The notes: generated from the sequence alone by a model not told the origin. A stretch of DNA of 64,000 nt from Marinobacter sp. 1-4A (GCF_016597725.1 NZ_VCGY01000005.1:1-64000); one strand, 5' to 3'. Shown: positions 1 through 10,030, numbered from the stretch's first letter. Made by a program: numbers and translations.

Positions 1-348
1 GCCGGTAGTAATGCTTTCTATTGCCCTGCGAGTGCCAGTGCCATCGTGGCCGGCGCGTATGTAGTAAGCAAATGGCAGAGCTTGGGTTTTCTCTAGGCAT
101 GGGTAGTAGCTGCGATCAAAAAAGTCCTTCAAAGCACCGCTCATATACCCTAGATTTTCGGTGGTGCCGAGGATAATGGCATCACAGGCAAGAACATCAT
201 CCGGACCAGCATCTAATGGCGCCAGCACGGTTACTTCTACATTTTCGATATCTTCGTGCCCTGCACCCTGCGCGACTGCGTCGCGCAGGGTGAGAGTATT
301 CGGGGAGGGCGCATGGGAAACGATGAGTAATTTCTTTTTACGGTCCAT
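1..348 (-). CDS. Flavodoxin / NADPH-dependent FMN reductase-like protein (partial, C-terminus off the window)
   Basis: The minus strand from the ATG at 348 stays open to base 1, giving 116 codons of the N-terminal part. The start MDRKKKLLIVSHAPSPNT has the beta-strand and phosphate-binding loop layout of flavodoxin-fold proteins. A following segment reads ILGTTENLGYMSGALKDFFDR, the usual second FMN-contacting loop of NAD(P)H-dependent FMN reductases and WrbA-like proteins. The expected role is FMN-dependent electron transfer or quinone/flavin reduction in the cytoplasm; no substrate can be named. It lies just downstream of recA on the same strand, where many gammaproteobacteria carry recX. 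The gene is cut by the window edge, so its full length is unknown. Confidence 0.72.
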   Translation of the reverse strand, partial: MDRKKKLLIVSHAPSPNTLTLRDAVAQGAGHEDIENVEVTVLAPLDAGPDDVLACDAIILGTTENLGYMSGALKDFFDRSYYPCLEKTQALPFAYYIRAGHDGTGTRRAIESITTG

Positions 349-365
349 ATGCACCTCAAGCTGAT

Positions 366-1415
366 TTAGAGCAGTTCACCGTCCGCTTCAGCAGGAACTT
401 CCGCAGCGGCATCTTTCTTGGCGACCGGCTTCGGCATCAAGCGTTCACGTACTTTGGCTTCGATTTCCTTGGCGACCTCAATGTTCTCTTCAAGGAATTT
501 GCAGGCATTGGCTTTGCCTTGGCCGATTTTATCACCGTTATAGGCGTACCAAGCACCAGACTTGTCTACGAAGCCCTCTTTCACACCCATATCGAGCACT
601 TCAGCCATGTGATAAATGCCCTTACCGTAGAGAATTTGGAACTCTGCTTGACGGAAAGGAGGAGACACTTTGTTCTTAACCACTTTCACACGGGTTTCGT
701 TACCCACTACTTCATCGCCGTCTTTCACAGCACCGATGCGACGGATATCCAAACGCACAGATGAGTAGAACTTCAGAGCGTTACCACCGGTCGTGGTTTC
801 CGGGGAACCAAACATCACACCAATCTTCATACGGATCTGGTTGATAAATACCATCAAGCAGTTGGCATGCTTCACGTTACCCGTGAGCTTACGCAGTGCT
901 TGCGACATTAGGCGGGCCTGCAGGCCAACGTGGCTATCGCCCATTTCGCCTTCAATTTCCGCCTTTGGCGTAAGAGCAGCAACAGAGTCAACAATGATGA
1001 CGTCAACTGCGTTGGAACGCACCAGCATGTCGGCGATCTCCAGCGCCTGCTCACCGGTATCCGGCTGGGAAACCAACAGGTCATCAACATTAACGCCGAG
1101 TTTTTCTGCGTAGATGGGGTCTAGCGCGTGCTCAGCATCGATAAACGCACAGGTCTTTCCGGCTTTTTGTGCTTCGGCGATTACTTGAAGAGTCAGCGTT
1201 GTTTTACCGGAGCTTTCGGGGCCGTAAATCTCCACGATTCGACCGTAAGGCAGGCCACCTATACCCAAAGCAACGTCCAAGCCAAGGGACCCGGTGGAGA
1301 CCGCAGGAATGGCTTCGCGGGGCTGATCACCCATTTTCATCACGGCGCCTTTACCAAACTGCCGTTCAATCTGGCCTAATGCTGCGCTCAATGCTTTTTT
1401 GCGGTTGTCTTCCAT
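366..1415 (-). CDS. recA: RecA recombinase
   Basis: 349 residues, the normal length for RecA. The Walker A motif GPESSGKT is at about residues 65-72, and the KMGD segment and the [16 protein letters not shown] region are standard. RecA forms filaments on single-stranded DNA, catalyses strand exchange and triggers LexA self-cleavage in the SOS response. The ATG at 1415 gives the canonical MEDNRKKAL start. A perfect LexA-type palindrome lies about 100 bases upstream (1513-1528), so SOS control is expected. pncC lies immediately upstream on the same strand, a conserved neighbour in pseudomonad-like genomes. Downstream there is a flavodoxin-like gene and no recX. Identification is certain. Confidence 0.99.
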   Translation of the reverse strand: MEDNRKKALSAALGQIERQFGKGAVMKMGDQPREAIPAVSTGSLGLDVALGIGGLPYGRIVEIYGPESSGKTTLTLQVIAEAQKAGKTCAFIDAEHALDPIYAEKLGVNVDDLLVSQPDTGEQALEIADMLVRSNAVDVIIVDSVAALTPKAEIEGEMGDSHVGLQARLMSQALRKLTGNVKHANCLMVFINQIRMKIGVMFGSPETTTGGNALKFYSSVRLDIRRIGAVKDGDEVVGNETRVKVVKNKVSPPFRQAEFQILYGKGIYHMAEVLDMGVKEGFVDKSGAWYAYNGDKIGQGKANACKFLEENIEVAKEIEAKVRERLMPKPVAKKDAAAEVPAEADGELL

Positions 1416-1512
1416 CAGTGTAAACCCTCTGTTGCCTTGGCCAACGGCACTGTAGTCAAGCCGGTGGAGATATAGTTAAACGGGAAGCCGTACAGTGGTT
1501 ACAGCAGATTCC

Positions 1513-1528
1513 CTGTATATTTGAACAG
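1513..1528. promoter_or_regulatory. LexA (SOS) box upstream of recA
   Basis: The 16-mer CTGTATATTTGAACAG fits the gammaproteobacterial LexA consensus CTGT-N8-ACAG exactly at all eight fixed positions, with an AT-rich spacer. It sits 97 bases upstream of the recA start and downstream of the pncC stop, so it most likely represses a recA promoter in this gap. Confidence 0.9.
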
Positions 1529-1564
1529 TATTAAAACATACCCCGAAGAAGAGGCCAACCCCTG

Positions 1565-2080
1565 TTATTGTGAAAGCCTACAGGTTTGTTTCAAAAACTC
1601 CCTAACACCTTGCAGTGCAAAGAGAACCGCCTGTCGACGCACCTGATCACGGTCGCCAGCGAAATGCTGAACAACCGCTTCGGTACTCGCGATACCACTC
1701 CCCCAGGCAAACCAAACTGTTCCTACCGGCTTTTCCTCAGAACCACCACCGGGCCCTGCTACGCCGCTAATCGCAACTGCAACATCCGCCCCGGTTGTTG
1801 CCAGTGCACCGGCAACCATTTCCCGAACCACCGGTTCGCTTACGGCTCCGTGGTTGTCCAGCGACGCATCGGTAACGCTCAGAAGCTTTTGCTTCGCCTC
1901 ATTGCTGTAGGTAACCAGACCGCCTATCACGTAGTCAGACGATCCCGCCTTATCGGTCAACACCTTGGCCACCCAGCCACCAGTGCAGCTTTCAGCAGTA
2001 ACTACCGTGAGCCCAGCTTTTAGCAATTCATCGGCCAATTGGTTTCCTGCTTGTTCGAGTTCGTGGTCAGTGGCAGGCAT
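1565..2080 (-). CDS. pncC: Nicotinamide-nucleotide amidohydrolase (CinA C-terminal family)
   Basis: 171 residues, matching the single-domain CinA C-terminal (PncC) family. The early motif TAESCTGG and later segments SGVAGPGGG and [10 protein letters not shown] are family hallmarks. The enzyme deamidates nicotinamide mononucleotide to nicotinate mononucleotide, recycling the NMN released by DNA ligase and other NAD-consuming reactions. It is divergent from mutS and lies upstream of recA in the same direction, a conserved arrangement in pseudomonad-like bacteria. The ATG at 2080 gives a start typical of the family. It lacks the N-terminal molybdopterin-binding-like domain of full-length CinA. 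Confidence 0.95.
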   Translation of the reverse strand: MPATDHELEQAGNQLADELLKAGLTVVTAESCTGGWVAKVLTDKAGSSDYVIGGLVTYSNEAKQKLLSVTDASLDNHGAVSEPVVREMVAGALATTGADVAVAISGVAGPGGGSEEKPVGTVWFAWGSGIASTEAVVQHFAGDRDQVRRQAVLFALQGVREFLKQTCRLSQ

Positions 2081-2162
2081 AATGGTCTCCCTCGTTTCAT
2101 CACGGGCGTTATTTTCTTACAATCCGTGGCTTCATCCAAAGCAAGATTATCCGGACTCGTCC

Positions 2163-4781
2163 ATGTCAGCAGCTCAAAACAGCAAACCCCAGCACACACC
2201 TATGATGCAGCAATACCTCAAAATCAAGGGCCAGCACCCGGATGAGTTGGTGTTCTACCGCATGGGTGACTTTTACGAGCTGTTTTATGACGACGCCAAG
2301 AAAGCCGCAGAGCTAATGGATATTACCCTCACCGCAAGGGGGCAATCCGGCGGTAGCCCGATCCCCATGGCGGGCATTCCGTTTCATTCATCTGAAGGCT
2401 ACATTGCCCGTCTGGTCCGCGCCGGTCAATCCATTGCCATAGTTGAGCAAATTGGCGACCCGGCAACCAGCAAAGGCCCGGTAGATCGCCAGGTGGTTAG
2501 GATTGTTACCCCGGGCACTCTAAGCGACGACGCCTATTTGGAAGACCGCCGCGACAATTTGCTGGCTGCAATCTACCACCAACGCGAGCATTTTGGTTTT
2601 GCCTCACTGGATATCTCTAGCGGTCGTTTTGTTGTTTCTGAACTGGATAGCCTAGAAGCCCTGCAAGGTGAACTGCAACGGCTACGCCCAGCGGAAATTC
2701 TTATCAGCGAAGATTTCCCCTACCAGGACGTTGTCGCCGGGCTTACCGGCGTGCGGCGTCAAGGCCCTTGGCTTTTTGAATCGGATACTGCGCGCCGGGT
2801 ACTGACTCAGCAATTGCAGGTTCGCGACCTCACCGGCTTCGGCTGCGAAGATCTAAGCTTGGCCATTTGTGCAGCCGGTTGCCTGTTGCAATACGCAAAA
2901 GAAACTCAGCGCACGGCCCTACCCCACATTCGCAAACTCACCCGGGAACGCCGGGATGAAGCGGTGGTTCTCGATGCTACCAGCCGCCGCAACCTAGAAA
3001 TCGACATTAATCTTATGGGCGGCCATCAGCACACACTGGCCTGGGTGATGGATAAAACCGCTACTTCTATGGGCGGCCGCGAGTTGCGGCGCTGGCTAAA
3101 CCGTCCTCTTCGGGATGTAAACGTAGTGCAGCAACGCCAGCAGGCGGTATCGGCGCTGCTCGAAGGCTTCCATTACGAGCCTGTACACGACCTGCTCAAA
3201 ACCGTAGGCGATATTGAGCGAGTGCTCGCTCGTGTGGCCCTGCGTTCGGCCCGCCCGAGAGACCTTGCCCGCCTGCGGGACGCCTTTCATGCACTGCCAG
3301 AATTACAGAAAGCCCTAAAGCCGGTTAACTCCCACCACATTGTTAAGCTCGCTACGGTAATAGGCGAATATCCCGAGCTCGCCGATATGCTGGAGCGCGC
3401 GATTATCGACAACCCTCCCGTCGTGATTCGCGAAGGCGGTGTGATTCGAGAGGGCTTTGATGAAGAACTCGACGAGCTGCGTAACATCAGCGAGAACGCG
3501 GGCCAGTATCTGTTGGATGTCGAAACCCGTGAACGACAGCGCACCGGTATAAGCACCCTGAAGGTTGGCTACAACCGGGTACACGGCTATTACATCGAAA
3601 TCAGCCGGGCTCAGTCTGCTCAGGCACCAGTTGATTACATCCGTCGCCAGACCCTGAAGAACGCAGAGCGTTTTATTACACCGGAACTTAAAGAGTTTGA
3701 AGACAAAGCGTTGAGTGCCAAGAGCCGTGCGTTGGCTAGAGAAAAAGCACTCTATGACGAGGTGTTAGAAACCGTTGCCGAACAACTCGCCCCCCTGCAG
3801 GATGCCGCACAGGCCTTGTCAGAGCTGGATGTGATCAGCAACTTCGCTGAACGCGCCACCACCTTACGCTTTGTTGCACCGGAGTTTCGAGATGCCCCGG
3901 GGTTTGATGTTGAGGATGGCCGCCACCCGGTTGTTGAGCAACTTCTGGATGAGCCTTTCGTACCCAACAACCTGCTGATGGATACGCAGCGCCGCATGCT
4001 GGTTATTACCGGTCCCAACATGGGCGGTAAGTCTACATATATGCGCCAAGCGGCTCTGATTGCTTTGCTGGCTTACACCGGGAGTTTTGTGCCCGCCAAT
4101 CGCGCTGTATTGGGGCCGGTTGATCGAATCTTTACTCGAATGGGGTCATCGGATGATATCGCTGGCGGCCGTTCGACCTTTATGGTGGAAATGACCGAAA
4201 CCGCGAACATTCTGCATAATGCCACTGAGCTCAGCCTTGTACTGATGGACGAAGTGGGCCGGGGCACGAGCACCTTTGATGGTTTGTCTCTGGCTTGGGC
4301 GACCGCAGAGCACTTGGCAAAAGAAATTCGCTGTTACACCCTGTTTGCTACTCACTACTTTGAGCTTACGCAGCTTGCAGACGATCTAGAGCTCGCAGTA
4401 AACGTGCACCTCACAGCAACAGAGCACGACGACAGCATCGTCTTCCTGCACAATGTGCACGAAGGCCCCGCCAGCCAGAGCTATGGCCTACAAGTAGCGA
4501 AACTGGCAGGCGTGCCCCAGAGCGTTATAGGCAACGCCAAGGCGCAGTTAAAATTGCTAGAGGGCAGCGCTGTACCTGCGGCCATTGCACCTAAATCCGT
4601 CGCAGAGTCACCCAAAAGACAACCAGCAACACCCGCCCAAACCGTATACCAAGGTGATATGTTTGCCAGTGCAGAGCCCAGCGCTGTTGAAGACGCTTTA
4701 AAAAGCCTTGATCTGGACGACTTATCCCCCAGAGAAGCCATGAATCGGCTCTATGAATTGAAAAAATTATTGAAAAACTAA
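2163..4781 (+). CDS. mutS: DNA mismatch repair ATPase MutS
   Basis: 872 residues from the ATG at 2163. The open frame extends back to 1965, but those 66 codons overlap divergent pncC and do not resemble MutS, so the internal start is preferred. The mismatch-stacking Phe-x-Glu (GDFYEL) is at residues 37-39. The Walker A motif GPNMGGKST is at about 617-625, followed by [12 protein letters not shown] and FATHYFEL in the ATPase domain. The C-terminal tail ends in a short helical segment ([15 protein letters not shown]) like the tetramerisation tail of enterobacterial MutS. MutS binds mispairs and small loops and recruits MutL. fdxA follows in the same direction. Confidence 0.97.
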   Translation: MSAAQNSKPQHTPMMQQYLKIKGQHPDELVFYRMGDFYELFYDDAKKAAELMDITLTARGQSGGSPIPMAGIPFHSSEGYIARLVRAGQSIAIVEQIGDPATSKGPVDRQVVRIVTPGTLSDDAYLEDRRDNLLAAIYHQREHFGFASLDISSGRFVVSELDSLEALQGELQRLRPAEILISEDFPYQDVVAGLTGVRRQGPWLFESDTARRVLTQQLQVRDLTGFGCEDLSLAICAAGCLLQYAKETQRTALPHIRKLTRERRDEAVVLDATSRRNLEIDINLMGGHQHTLAWVMDKTATSMGGRELRRWLNRPLRDVNVVQQRQQAVSALLEGFHYEPVHDLLKTVGDIERVLARVALRSARPRDLARLRDAFHALPELQKALKPVNSHHIVKLATVIGEYPELADMLERAIIDNPPVVIREGGVIREGFDEELDELRNISENAGQYLLDVETRERQRTGISTLKVGYNRVHGYYIEISRAQSAQAPVDYIRRQTLKNAERFITPELKEFEDKALSAKSRALAREKALYDEVLETVAEQLAPLQDAAQALSELDVISNFAERATTLRFVAPEFRDAPGFDVEDGRHPVVEQLLDEPFVPNNLLMDTQRRMLVITGPNMGGKSTYMRQAALIALLAYTGSFVPANRAVLGPVDRIFTRMGSSDDIAGGRSTFMVEMTETANILHNATELSLVLMDEVGRGTSTFDGLSLAWATAEHLAKEIRCYTLFATHYFELTQLADDLELAVNVHLTATEHDDSIVFLHNVHEGPASQSYGLQVAKLAGVPQSVIGNAKAQLKLLEGSAVPAAIAPKSVAESPKRQPATPAQTVYQGDMFASAEPSAVEDALKSLDLDDLSPREAMNRLYELKKLLKN

Positions 4782-4928
4782 GGGGAAATTGACCTGAGTA
4801 ATAAGGTTATAGCGGCCAGACGCTTGCGGCAGTGCGGGCTGCTCCCTACAATATCGCCCATTAAATATAACCATGGAGCCTGACAACATGCTCCGGATGA
4901 GATTGACCACTGGACCAGGGATCTGATT

Positions 4929-5252
4929 ATGGCGTTTATCGTTACCGATAACTGCATCAAGTGCAAATACACAGACTGTGTGGAAGTATGCCCGGTAGAT
5001 TGCTTCTATGAAGGGCCAAACTTTCTGGTAATCGACCCGGACGAGTGTATCGATTGTGCTCTGTGTGAGCCCGAGTGTCCGGCCGAAGCGATCTTCTCAG
5101 AAGATGAGTTGCCAGCCGACCAGGTTGAGTTTGTTGAGATTAACGCCGATCTGGCGGGCAAGTGGCCCAACATCACAGAGAAGAAAGATCCACTACCAGA
5201 TGCAGAGGAGTGGGATGGCAAGCCCAACAAACTTCAATATCTGGAAAAATAA
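4929..5252 (+). CDS. fdxA: 7Fe-8S ferredoxin FdxA
   Basis: 107 residues, the usual length of the Azotobacter FdI / Pseudomonas FdxA family. The N-terminal half has two cysteine clusters ([17 protein letters not shown], then [12 protein letters not shown]) that ligate a [3Fe-4S] and a [4Fe-4S] centre. The acidic C-terminal tail is typical. It is a low-potential soluble electron carrier; in Pseudomonas it is an essential housekeeping ferredoxin. Its position right after mutS is conserved in pseudomonad-like genomes. A strong hairpin terminator follows at 5290-5323. No convincing promoter was recognised in the 147-base gap after mutS, so co-transcription is possible. Confidence 0.96.
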   Translation: MAFIVTDNCIKCKYTDCVEVCPVDCFYEGPNFLVIDPDECIDCALCEPECPAEAIFSEDELPADQVEFVEINADLAGKWPNITEKKDPLPDAEEWDGKPNKLQYLEK

Positions 5253-5289
5253 TCTCAATCAGGCCTTGCGGTACCCGTAAGGTCTAAAC

Positions 5290-5323
5290 AAAAAAGGGAG
5301 GCCGTTATAGGCTTCCCTTTTTT
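5290..5323. terminator. Bidirectional intrinsic terminator between fdxA and the convergent gene
   Basis: The stem GGGAGGCC / GGCTTCCC (one G-T pair) with loop gttata is flanked by six A on the left and six T on the right. It therefore works as a rho-independent terminator for fdxA on the plus strand and for the 5367-6401 gene on the minus strand. Confidence 0.88.
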
Positions 5324-5366
5324 GTTTGTGCGCTCTAAATAGATAACGGATAGAAACCAGCAAGCC

Positions 5367-6401
5367 TTAAGCAGACGGCTCCAGTATTTTACGCGCCGCA
5401 GCGGATTTATAAAAAGCCGATAGCCTCCTACGCACGAGCGCTTCAATATAACCTTCCTCTTGAAGCAGGCCGATTACCGGAATAGCCCAGGCGTCGACCT
5501 CTGCAATAATCACCTCGCGCGTCACACCCAGGTCATTGAGAAGGTCGGTAAGTGGTCGATCACCGTATTTCACAAACAGGTGCGCAACCACTGCCTGAGT
5601 ACAGCCTTCAAAGTAGGCAGTTTTCCGGAACTGCAACCAGAACTCATAGCCTAATACCACAAATGCTTGGAGTTCAACGTCGCCAAGGCCTTCGCGAAGC
5701 TCGTCAACCGTGCGGTCCTCTACGGCGACCCAGGCTGCCATAACCGTATCCCGTACCTCATCATCGGAGAGTGCGCGCTGCAGGAACTGCTCGCTGCGAC
5801 TAATCAGCCCTGGCAAGCTATCGGACAGCCAGGCTTTTAGCCTGCGTTCAAAGGTTTCATCCAACCCGGGCACGGCTTTGTTAGCCATGCGTTTGCCAAA
5901 CTTCATCATGGAGCCAACACCGGGTACCGATTTGGTGATCAGGTTGTCTTCATAGAGATAGTTAACAATGCCCTGATAGACCACATTTGAAACCAGCTCC
6001 TGATAGACCGGGTGGGCCATGATTTCGCTGATGACCCGTTCGCGCTGCTGGCGCAACTCAAGCATTTCTTCTACAAAACCCGTGGCTTGCTCACGGGTGA
6101 TAATGTCACTCAATACTGTGTTTGCCTGAACCGGTGCATTGAGTACCTCGGTGGCCATCTCACCCGCCAACTCAGGGATGCCAGCATCCAATTCCATGTC
6201 CACAACAACCCGTTGAATGGTCTCCATCACCTGCTCTTTCGAGGCTATGCGATTCAACGTGATAGTGCCTGCGTGGTCCAGAATCTCGCTAACCTCCTGA
6301 TTGAGAAATTTGCGGAGTTTAGCGCCTTTTAGTGAGGCAACTTCGTGCTTCACGTGCAATTCCAGCAGTTGACTGGCTGGATCGATTTTGTCCTTGCTCA
6401 T
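5367..6401 (-). CDS. Uncharacterised alpha-helical protein
   Basis: 344 residues from the ATG at 6401 (a GTG three codons earlier is less likely). No family was recognised. The sequence is soluble, acidic and strongly helical in appearance, with no signal peptide or obvious membrane segment. A short glycine-rich stretch (PGVGSMMKFGKRM) lies mid-protein, and the C-terminal third is rich in aromatic residues and leucine (EFWLQFRKTAYFEG). There are no clustered Cys/His residues and no nucleotide-binding loop. It is a single gene convergent with fdxA and upstream of the degV pair on the same strand. Length and regular codon use suggest a genuine conserved gene, but no function can be given. Confidence 0.75.
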   Translation of the reverse strand: MSKDKIDPASQLLELHVKHEVASLKGAKLRKFLNQEVSEILDHAGTITLNRIASKEQVMETIQRVVVDMELDAGIPELAGEMATEVLNAPVQANTVLSDIITREQATGFVEEMLELRQQRERVISEIMAHPVYQELVSNVVYQGIVNYLYEDNLITKSVPGVGSMMKFGKRMANKAVPGLDETFERRLKAWLSDSLPGLISRSEQFLQRALSDDEVRDTVMAAWVAVEDRTVDELREGLGDVELQAFVVLGYEFWLQFRKTAYFEGCTQAVVAHLFVKYGDRPLTDLLNDLGVTREVIIAEVDAWAIPVIGLLQEEGYIEALVRRRLSAFYKSAAARKILEPSA

Positions 6402-6547
6402 GGTGTTCACGGCCCTGTTGTTATGATGAAACTCAGCTTAATTTGAACTGGATACCGGGAGGCTAACACGAAGATCTTAAAGACGGGTTCGCCGTAAATG
6501 CGGTCGAATTGCTGCGGCCGGGCCAGTACCTGCCGCAGTTGAGGCTA

Positions 6548-7498
6548 TTATTGAAAATCGCTGAAATTATGTGGTTCTGCCGCCAGTGCCAAGCACAGAC
6601 TGCCGGGCCCAACATAAATACTGCTGGTGATGCCCATTTGTGAAAGCAACAACTCAACACCGTTTTTCTCACAAGCATTTCTAAGCTGATTCAGGCCGGG
6701 CAGGTCTTCAATCTCCGTCCAACTCAGACTGCAAGACAAGCTTAAGTAGGGTGTAAGTAGCCCGGCCTCAACTCTTGCAGTGGCGTAATTCATTACTTTC
6801 TCTACCGCCATGTCGAAACTGCGTGTTTTCGCAACGGGCTGGCCGTCCACGCCCTGCCCGAAAATAATCGGTGTGATGTTCAATGCTTTACCCAAAAACG
6901 CCACAACGCCAGATATGCTCTTGTCGCCACGGCGTCTGGCACGCTCGCGAATATAATGGAGGTCCCGGGGGATTACGCAGGTGAATATTTTGTCCGAGAA
7001 CCTTTCTACCTCGTTCCGCAATGCATTCTTGGAAAGCTTTTGATCTATGAGTTTGAGCGTATGAGCGGCCAGCAACCCCTGCCCCGCAAAAATCTGTTTA
7101 CTATCAATCACTCTCATCGAAAATTTACCGTCACGGCCGGAATCCGCACGCGCCTGCTCGCAATTGGCCATCACGCTATTCATGGCTTCTGAGGCATTCT
7201 GATAAACCAGACTTCTGCTGCGAGTGACTGTTTCACAGATGGCGACATCAAACTGGGGAACAATTTTTTGCATGAACAGGTCATGGATTTGTTCAGTGGA
7301 AAACGCGTGGGTTTCGGCATGGTGGCCTTTTTGCAGCAATCCGCTCTGATAAAACTCTTGGGTTCTTACAGGGTCATGCTCGTCGATGTATGTCTCACCA
7401 TCGATTACGGCCGTCACCGGGAGAATAAATAAGTCGTGTTTGCGGCTGAACTCGTAAGGCAAATCACAAGCGGAATCGATGATCAGACCTACCTTCAT
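6548..7498 (-). CDS. DegV family fatty-acid-binding protein
   Basis: 316 residues. The N-terminus MKVGLIIDSACDLP is the DegV signature, with the Ser/Cys region that holds the carboxylate head group of a bound fatty acid. Later segments (TRSRSLVYQNASEA, RARRRGDKSISGV, GQGVDGQPVAKTRSF) follow the two-domain DegV fold. Some Gram-positive relatives (FakB) deliver fatty acids to the FakA kinase; no FakA-like gene is seen here, so the role is only lipid binding by family. Its ATG overlaps the stop of the upstream ferritin-like gene by four bases (ATGA), so the two are translationally coupled. Confidence 0.9.
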   Translation of the reverse strand: MKVGLIIDSACDLPYEFSRKHDLFILPVTAVIDGETYIDEHDPVRTQEFYQSGLLQKGHHAETHAFSTEQIHDLFMQKIVPQFDVAICETVTRSRSLVYQNASEAMNSVMANCEQARADSGRDGKFSMRVIDSKQIFAGQGLLAAHTLKLIDQKLSKNALRNEVERFSDKIFTCVIPRDLHYIRERARRRGDKSISGVVAFLGKALNITPIIFGQGVDGQPVAKTRSFDMAVEKVMNYATARVEAGLLTPYLSLSCSLSWTEIEDLPGLNQLRNACEKNGVELLLSQMGITSSIYVGPGSLCLALAAEPHNFSDFQ

Positions 7499-8325
7499 GC
7501 CAGACCTCCAGCATCCAACTCCTGCAGATTTTTCTCCAAAAGCGCCCTATTGTCCTGCTGCCATGGGTGAAAGCCTTTGCGGAAATATGCCAAAAACTCA
7601 GGCAAACACTGACGCAAAATGCCGGGTTTTCCCCACAGGAAATTGAGCCCGCCAGCCCAAGTACGAAGGCTCCAGAGCTTACCGTCTGTTTTTAGCAGGC
7701 TGCAGGTATTCAAAAAGGTGTATTTAAAGAAGTTCCAGGTCACAAATAAAAAAATAATCCGCCTTAAGCGCTCATTCCCCACACATTCACGGTAAACATC
7801 AAACGCCACCGACTTATGCTCGGTTTCCTCGATGGCATGCCAGCGCCAGAGTTGCGCCATAACCGGTGTTGCACCTTGTAGCCATTCAGGGTGGCTGAGA
7901 ATGGCATTCGCCAGCACCGCCGTGTAATGCTCGGCACCGCAAGTGCCCGCCAGTTGCCGACTGGGTGGAAGCTTTCCAACCCATTCCATGTGCTTGCGAA
8001 AACGACGGTCGAGCTTATCAATATCATAACCGCGCGCTTTCAAAGCCTCGTTGTATGCTTTGTGTTCCCGGCTATGCAAGGCTTCTTGACCAATAAACCC
8101 ACGAATCTCGGCCTTGAGTTTCGGATCCTCAATTTTGTCCCGATATAGCCTAACCGCATTAATAAACTGCTGTTCGCCATCCGGAAACTGGAGTGACAAG
8201 GCGTTGAAGAACGCTGTACGGAACGCATCATCGCCATGCCAGTGGGTTTTTAGATCTTCACTGACATCAAAGTGCAGGTGTCGTGGTTTAACGGACACGC
8301 CATCGGGGGTGGAGCTTATTGTCAT
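7495..8325 (-). CDS. Predicted metal-dependent hydrolase (PF10118, ferritin-like di-iron type)
   Basis: 276 residues from the ATG at 8325, chosen because AAAGGAGG lies 5 bases upstream; the open frame runs 46 codons further without typical sequence. Motifs are GQEALHSREHKAYN at about residues 85-100 and an IEETEHKSVAFD segment. Together they supply Glu/His pairs spaced like a di-iron centre, the mark of the PF10118 family annotated as metal-dependent hydrolases. The reaction is not established. The C-terminal third is rich in Trp/Phe and may lie along the membrane. It is the first gene of a two-gene operon with degV (4-base overlap), which suggests lipid or fatty-acid metabolism. Confidence 0.85.
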   Translation of the reverse strand: MTISSTPDGVSVKPRHLHFDVSEDLKTHWHGDDAFRTAFFNALSLQFPDGEQQFINAVRLYRDKIEDPKLKAEIRGFIGQEALHSREHKAYNEALKARGYDIDKLDRRFRKHMEWVGKLPPSRQLAGTCGAEHYTAVLANAILSHPEWLQGATPVMAQLWRWHAIEETEHKSVAFDVYRECVGNERLRRIIFLFVTWNFFKYTFLNTCSLLKTDGKLWSLRTWAGGLNFLWGKPGILRQCLPEFLAYFRKGFHPWQQDNRALLEKNLQELDAGGLA

Positions 8326-8478
8326 GACTGCCTCCTTTTTATTATGTCTTTTGAGCAGTGGGCAAAAAATCATCAATATGGTCAGTTTAGTACCCGGAGC
8401 AAGGCAGAAGGAAGGGGCAAGCCAGAAAAACGGACAGGTTGTCACAAAATGACACATCGTCATTCAAAAGTTACAGGC

Positions 8479-8505
8479 AAAAAAAGGGGAGGCATTTAGC
8501 CTCCC
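8479..8505 (-). terminator. Intrinsic terminator of the 8557-9933 permease gene
   Basis: Read on the minus strand, GGGAGGC-taaat-GCCTCCC is followed by C and a run of seven T, a textbook rho-independent terminator about 50 bases after the permease stop. A second hairpin (GCCTCC / GGAGGC, 8528-8548) lies between the stop and this one. Confidence 0.82.
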
Positions 8506-8556
8506 AAAGACACACAGACTCTAAACTGCCTCCAGCTTTAGCCGGAGGCCACAATT

Positions 8557-9933
8557 TCAATCCTTGTTTGCCTCTTCGACACTCGGTGCTTCGGGATCTG
8601 GAGTAAAGCCAATCAGCTTGGTTCGCTCTATCAGCAAGTAGAGCACCACTCCGGTCCCAAGGCCCCAGCCTGCTCCATAGACAGCCAATACCACGCCCAT
8701 GGTGCCAGCAATGCCCCGCTCGGTATTATTTTCCAACTGTTCCAAACCCACCATCAAACAGATGTAGCCGGTCAACAAGAGCGTCAGAGACAAGGCAATG
8801 GGCAATACCGGTTGGAAAAAGCTCACCAACGGTAGGATAAACAGGGCAATAAAGCCGGTAATCCAGAAGGTGCCACCGCCACTGTAGATGGAGTCCATGG
8901 CGTTGCGGCCGTACTTGTAACGCTCGGCCATGGTGGCGGTTACGGCGGTCCAAATTGGGCCAGCCAAACCGGGGTAAGGCGCAAAGAAAGCGTGACCGCC
9001 GTTACGGATGGCCGTTACCAAATGCACACGGTCGATGCTGTTGTCGATGTCCTCGTCTTTACGCAAATGGTCCACACGATTCATCAGGGATTGGCCTACT
9101 ACAATATCCCCGAAGGCAATAATGTAAGCGATGACCGCAGTCGGAACAGCGTATAGGAAGACTTTGGGGTCGGGGAAACCGACAGTAAACGGCAGATAGT
9201 TCCACAGCTCATCAAAGGCGGGTTTGGTAATGCCCCACTCAACATTCGGTACGTCGTATTCGCCTGTGGCAAAACCCACGAGAATAGCCACAACCATACC
9301 GGGCACCATGCCGTAGTTGGCGATCTTGCGGGCAAAGGAGTTGCTCTCAACAAAGCCCTTGAACGACACAGAAAACATGAGATACAAACAAACCAGGCCG
9401 CCAACAATCAGCGATATTGGCGTATTGGCCACGCGACCGCCTACTTCAATTTCGCCCATCAGAGCTGCGATGCCCGCACCAATAATAATGCCGCCCTTCA
9501 TGGACCGGGGAATAAGATCCACCAGTTTGCTCCCCAACCGGGTAACGCCCAAAAATAGGAAGATAATAAACACCAAAAACTGCAGGGCGAACATAGCCTG
9601 TATAGCCTCGGGGCCCGGCTCGAAGTCACTCAGAAAAAGCAGCACAACAGGAATACCCGGCGTGATCCAGCCTGGCACCAGTGGTACCCCCAGCAAGGCC
9701 GGTAGCATAAAGCCAATACCGCAAATAACCGCATAGGCAAGTGCTACGTCATAAGGCACGCCAAGGTATTTTTGCAGCAGAGGGATCATGGCCAAGCTAA
9801 CCACAAACATGATCAGTGCTTGGACCATTTCCGCAAATTCCCAGCGATAATGCACAAAAGGAAGGCGGATTTTGAAAGGACCCGCAGGCCAGAACGGCTG
9901 CTCTTCCCCGTTTTTTCGATGGAACATTTGCAT
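8557..9933 (-). CDS. Multi-pass permease, nucleobase/anion (NCS2-SulP) superfamily
   Basis: 458 residues from the ATG at 9933, preferred over a GTG six codons upstream because GGGAGA stands 8 bases before it. About 12 or more hydrophobic segments fill the protein. Segments such as GVPLVPGWITPGIPVVLLF, DLIPRSMKGGIIIGAGIAALMG and HAFFAPYPGLAGPIWTA resemble the half-helix turns of the uracil/xanthine permease and SulP fold. No C-terminal STAS domain is present, which argues against a classical SulP sulfate transporter. The substrate cannot be told from the sequence. It is transcribed alone, between a terminator and an acyl-CoA synthetase gene 97 bases upstream on the same strand. Confidence 0.75.
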   Translation of the reverse strand: MQMFHRKNGEEQPFWPAGPFKIRLPFVHYRWEFAEMVQALIMFVVSLAMIPLLQKYLGVPYDVALAYAVICGIGFMLPALLGVPLVPGWITPGIPVVLLFLSDFEPGPEAIQAMFALQFLVFIIFLFLGVTRLGSKLVDLIPRSMKGGIIIGAGIAALMGEIEVGGRVANTPISLIVGGLVCLYLMFSVSFKGFVESNSFARKIANYGMVPGMVVAILVGFATGEYDVPNVEWGITKPAFDELWNYLPFTVGFPDPKVFLYAVPTAVIAYIIAFGDIVVGQSLMNRVDHLRKDEDIDNSIDRVHLVTAIRNGGHAFFAPYPGLAGPIWTAVTATMAERYKYGRNAMDSIYSGGGTFWITGFIALFILPLVSFFQPVLPIALSLTLLLTGYICLMVGLEQLENNTERGIAGTMGVVLAVYGAGWGLGTGVVLYLLIERTKLIGFTPDPEAPSVEEANKD

Positions 9934-10030
9934 AACAGAGTCTCCCGGCACAGTCGCTCAGCGCGTGCCCGATTAGGTTATTGTGGTGTGGTATCCGGCA
10001 GCGCCAGAGTTGGCGCTGCCCTTTGGGAGG

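Noticed and set aside
1586..2023. Plus-strand 145-codon frame opposite pncC
   Set aside because: Shadow of pncC with no recognisable protein features.
1965..2162. Upstream extension of mutS by 66 codons
   Set aside because: It is antisense to pncC and has no resemblance to MutS; the ATG at 2163 gives the standard N-terminus.
4782..4928. A promoter for fdxA with TTGACC hexamers
   Set aside because: Neither TTGACC (near 4789 and 4905) has a suitable -10 at 16-18 bases.
8557..9933. Calling the permease a sulfate transporter
   Set aside because: It lacks a STAS domain and its loop motifs are equally close to nucleobase permeases, so only the superfamily is given.
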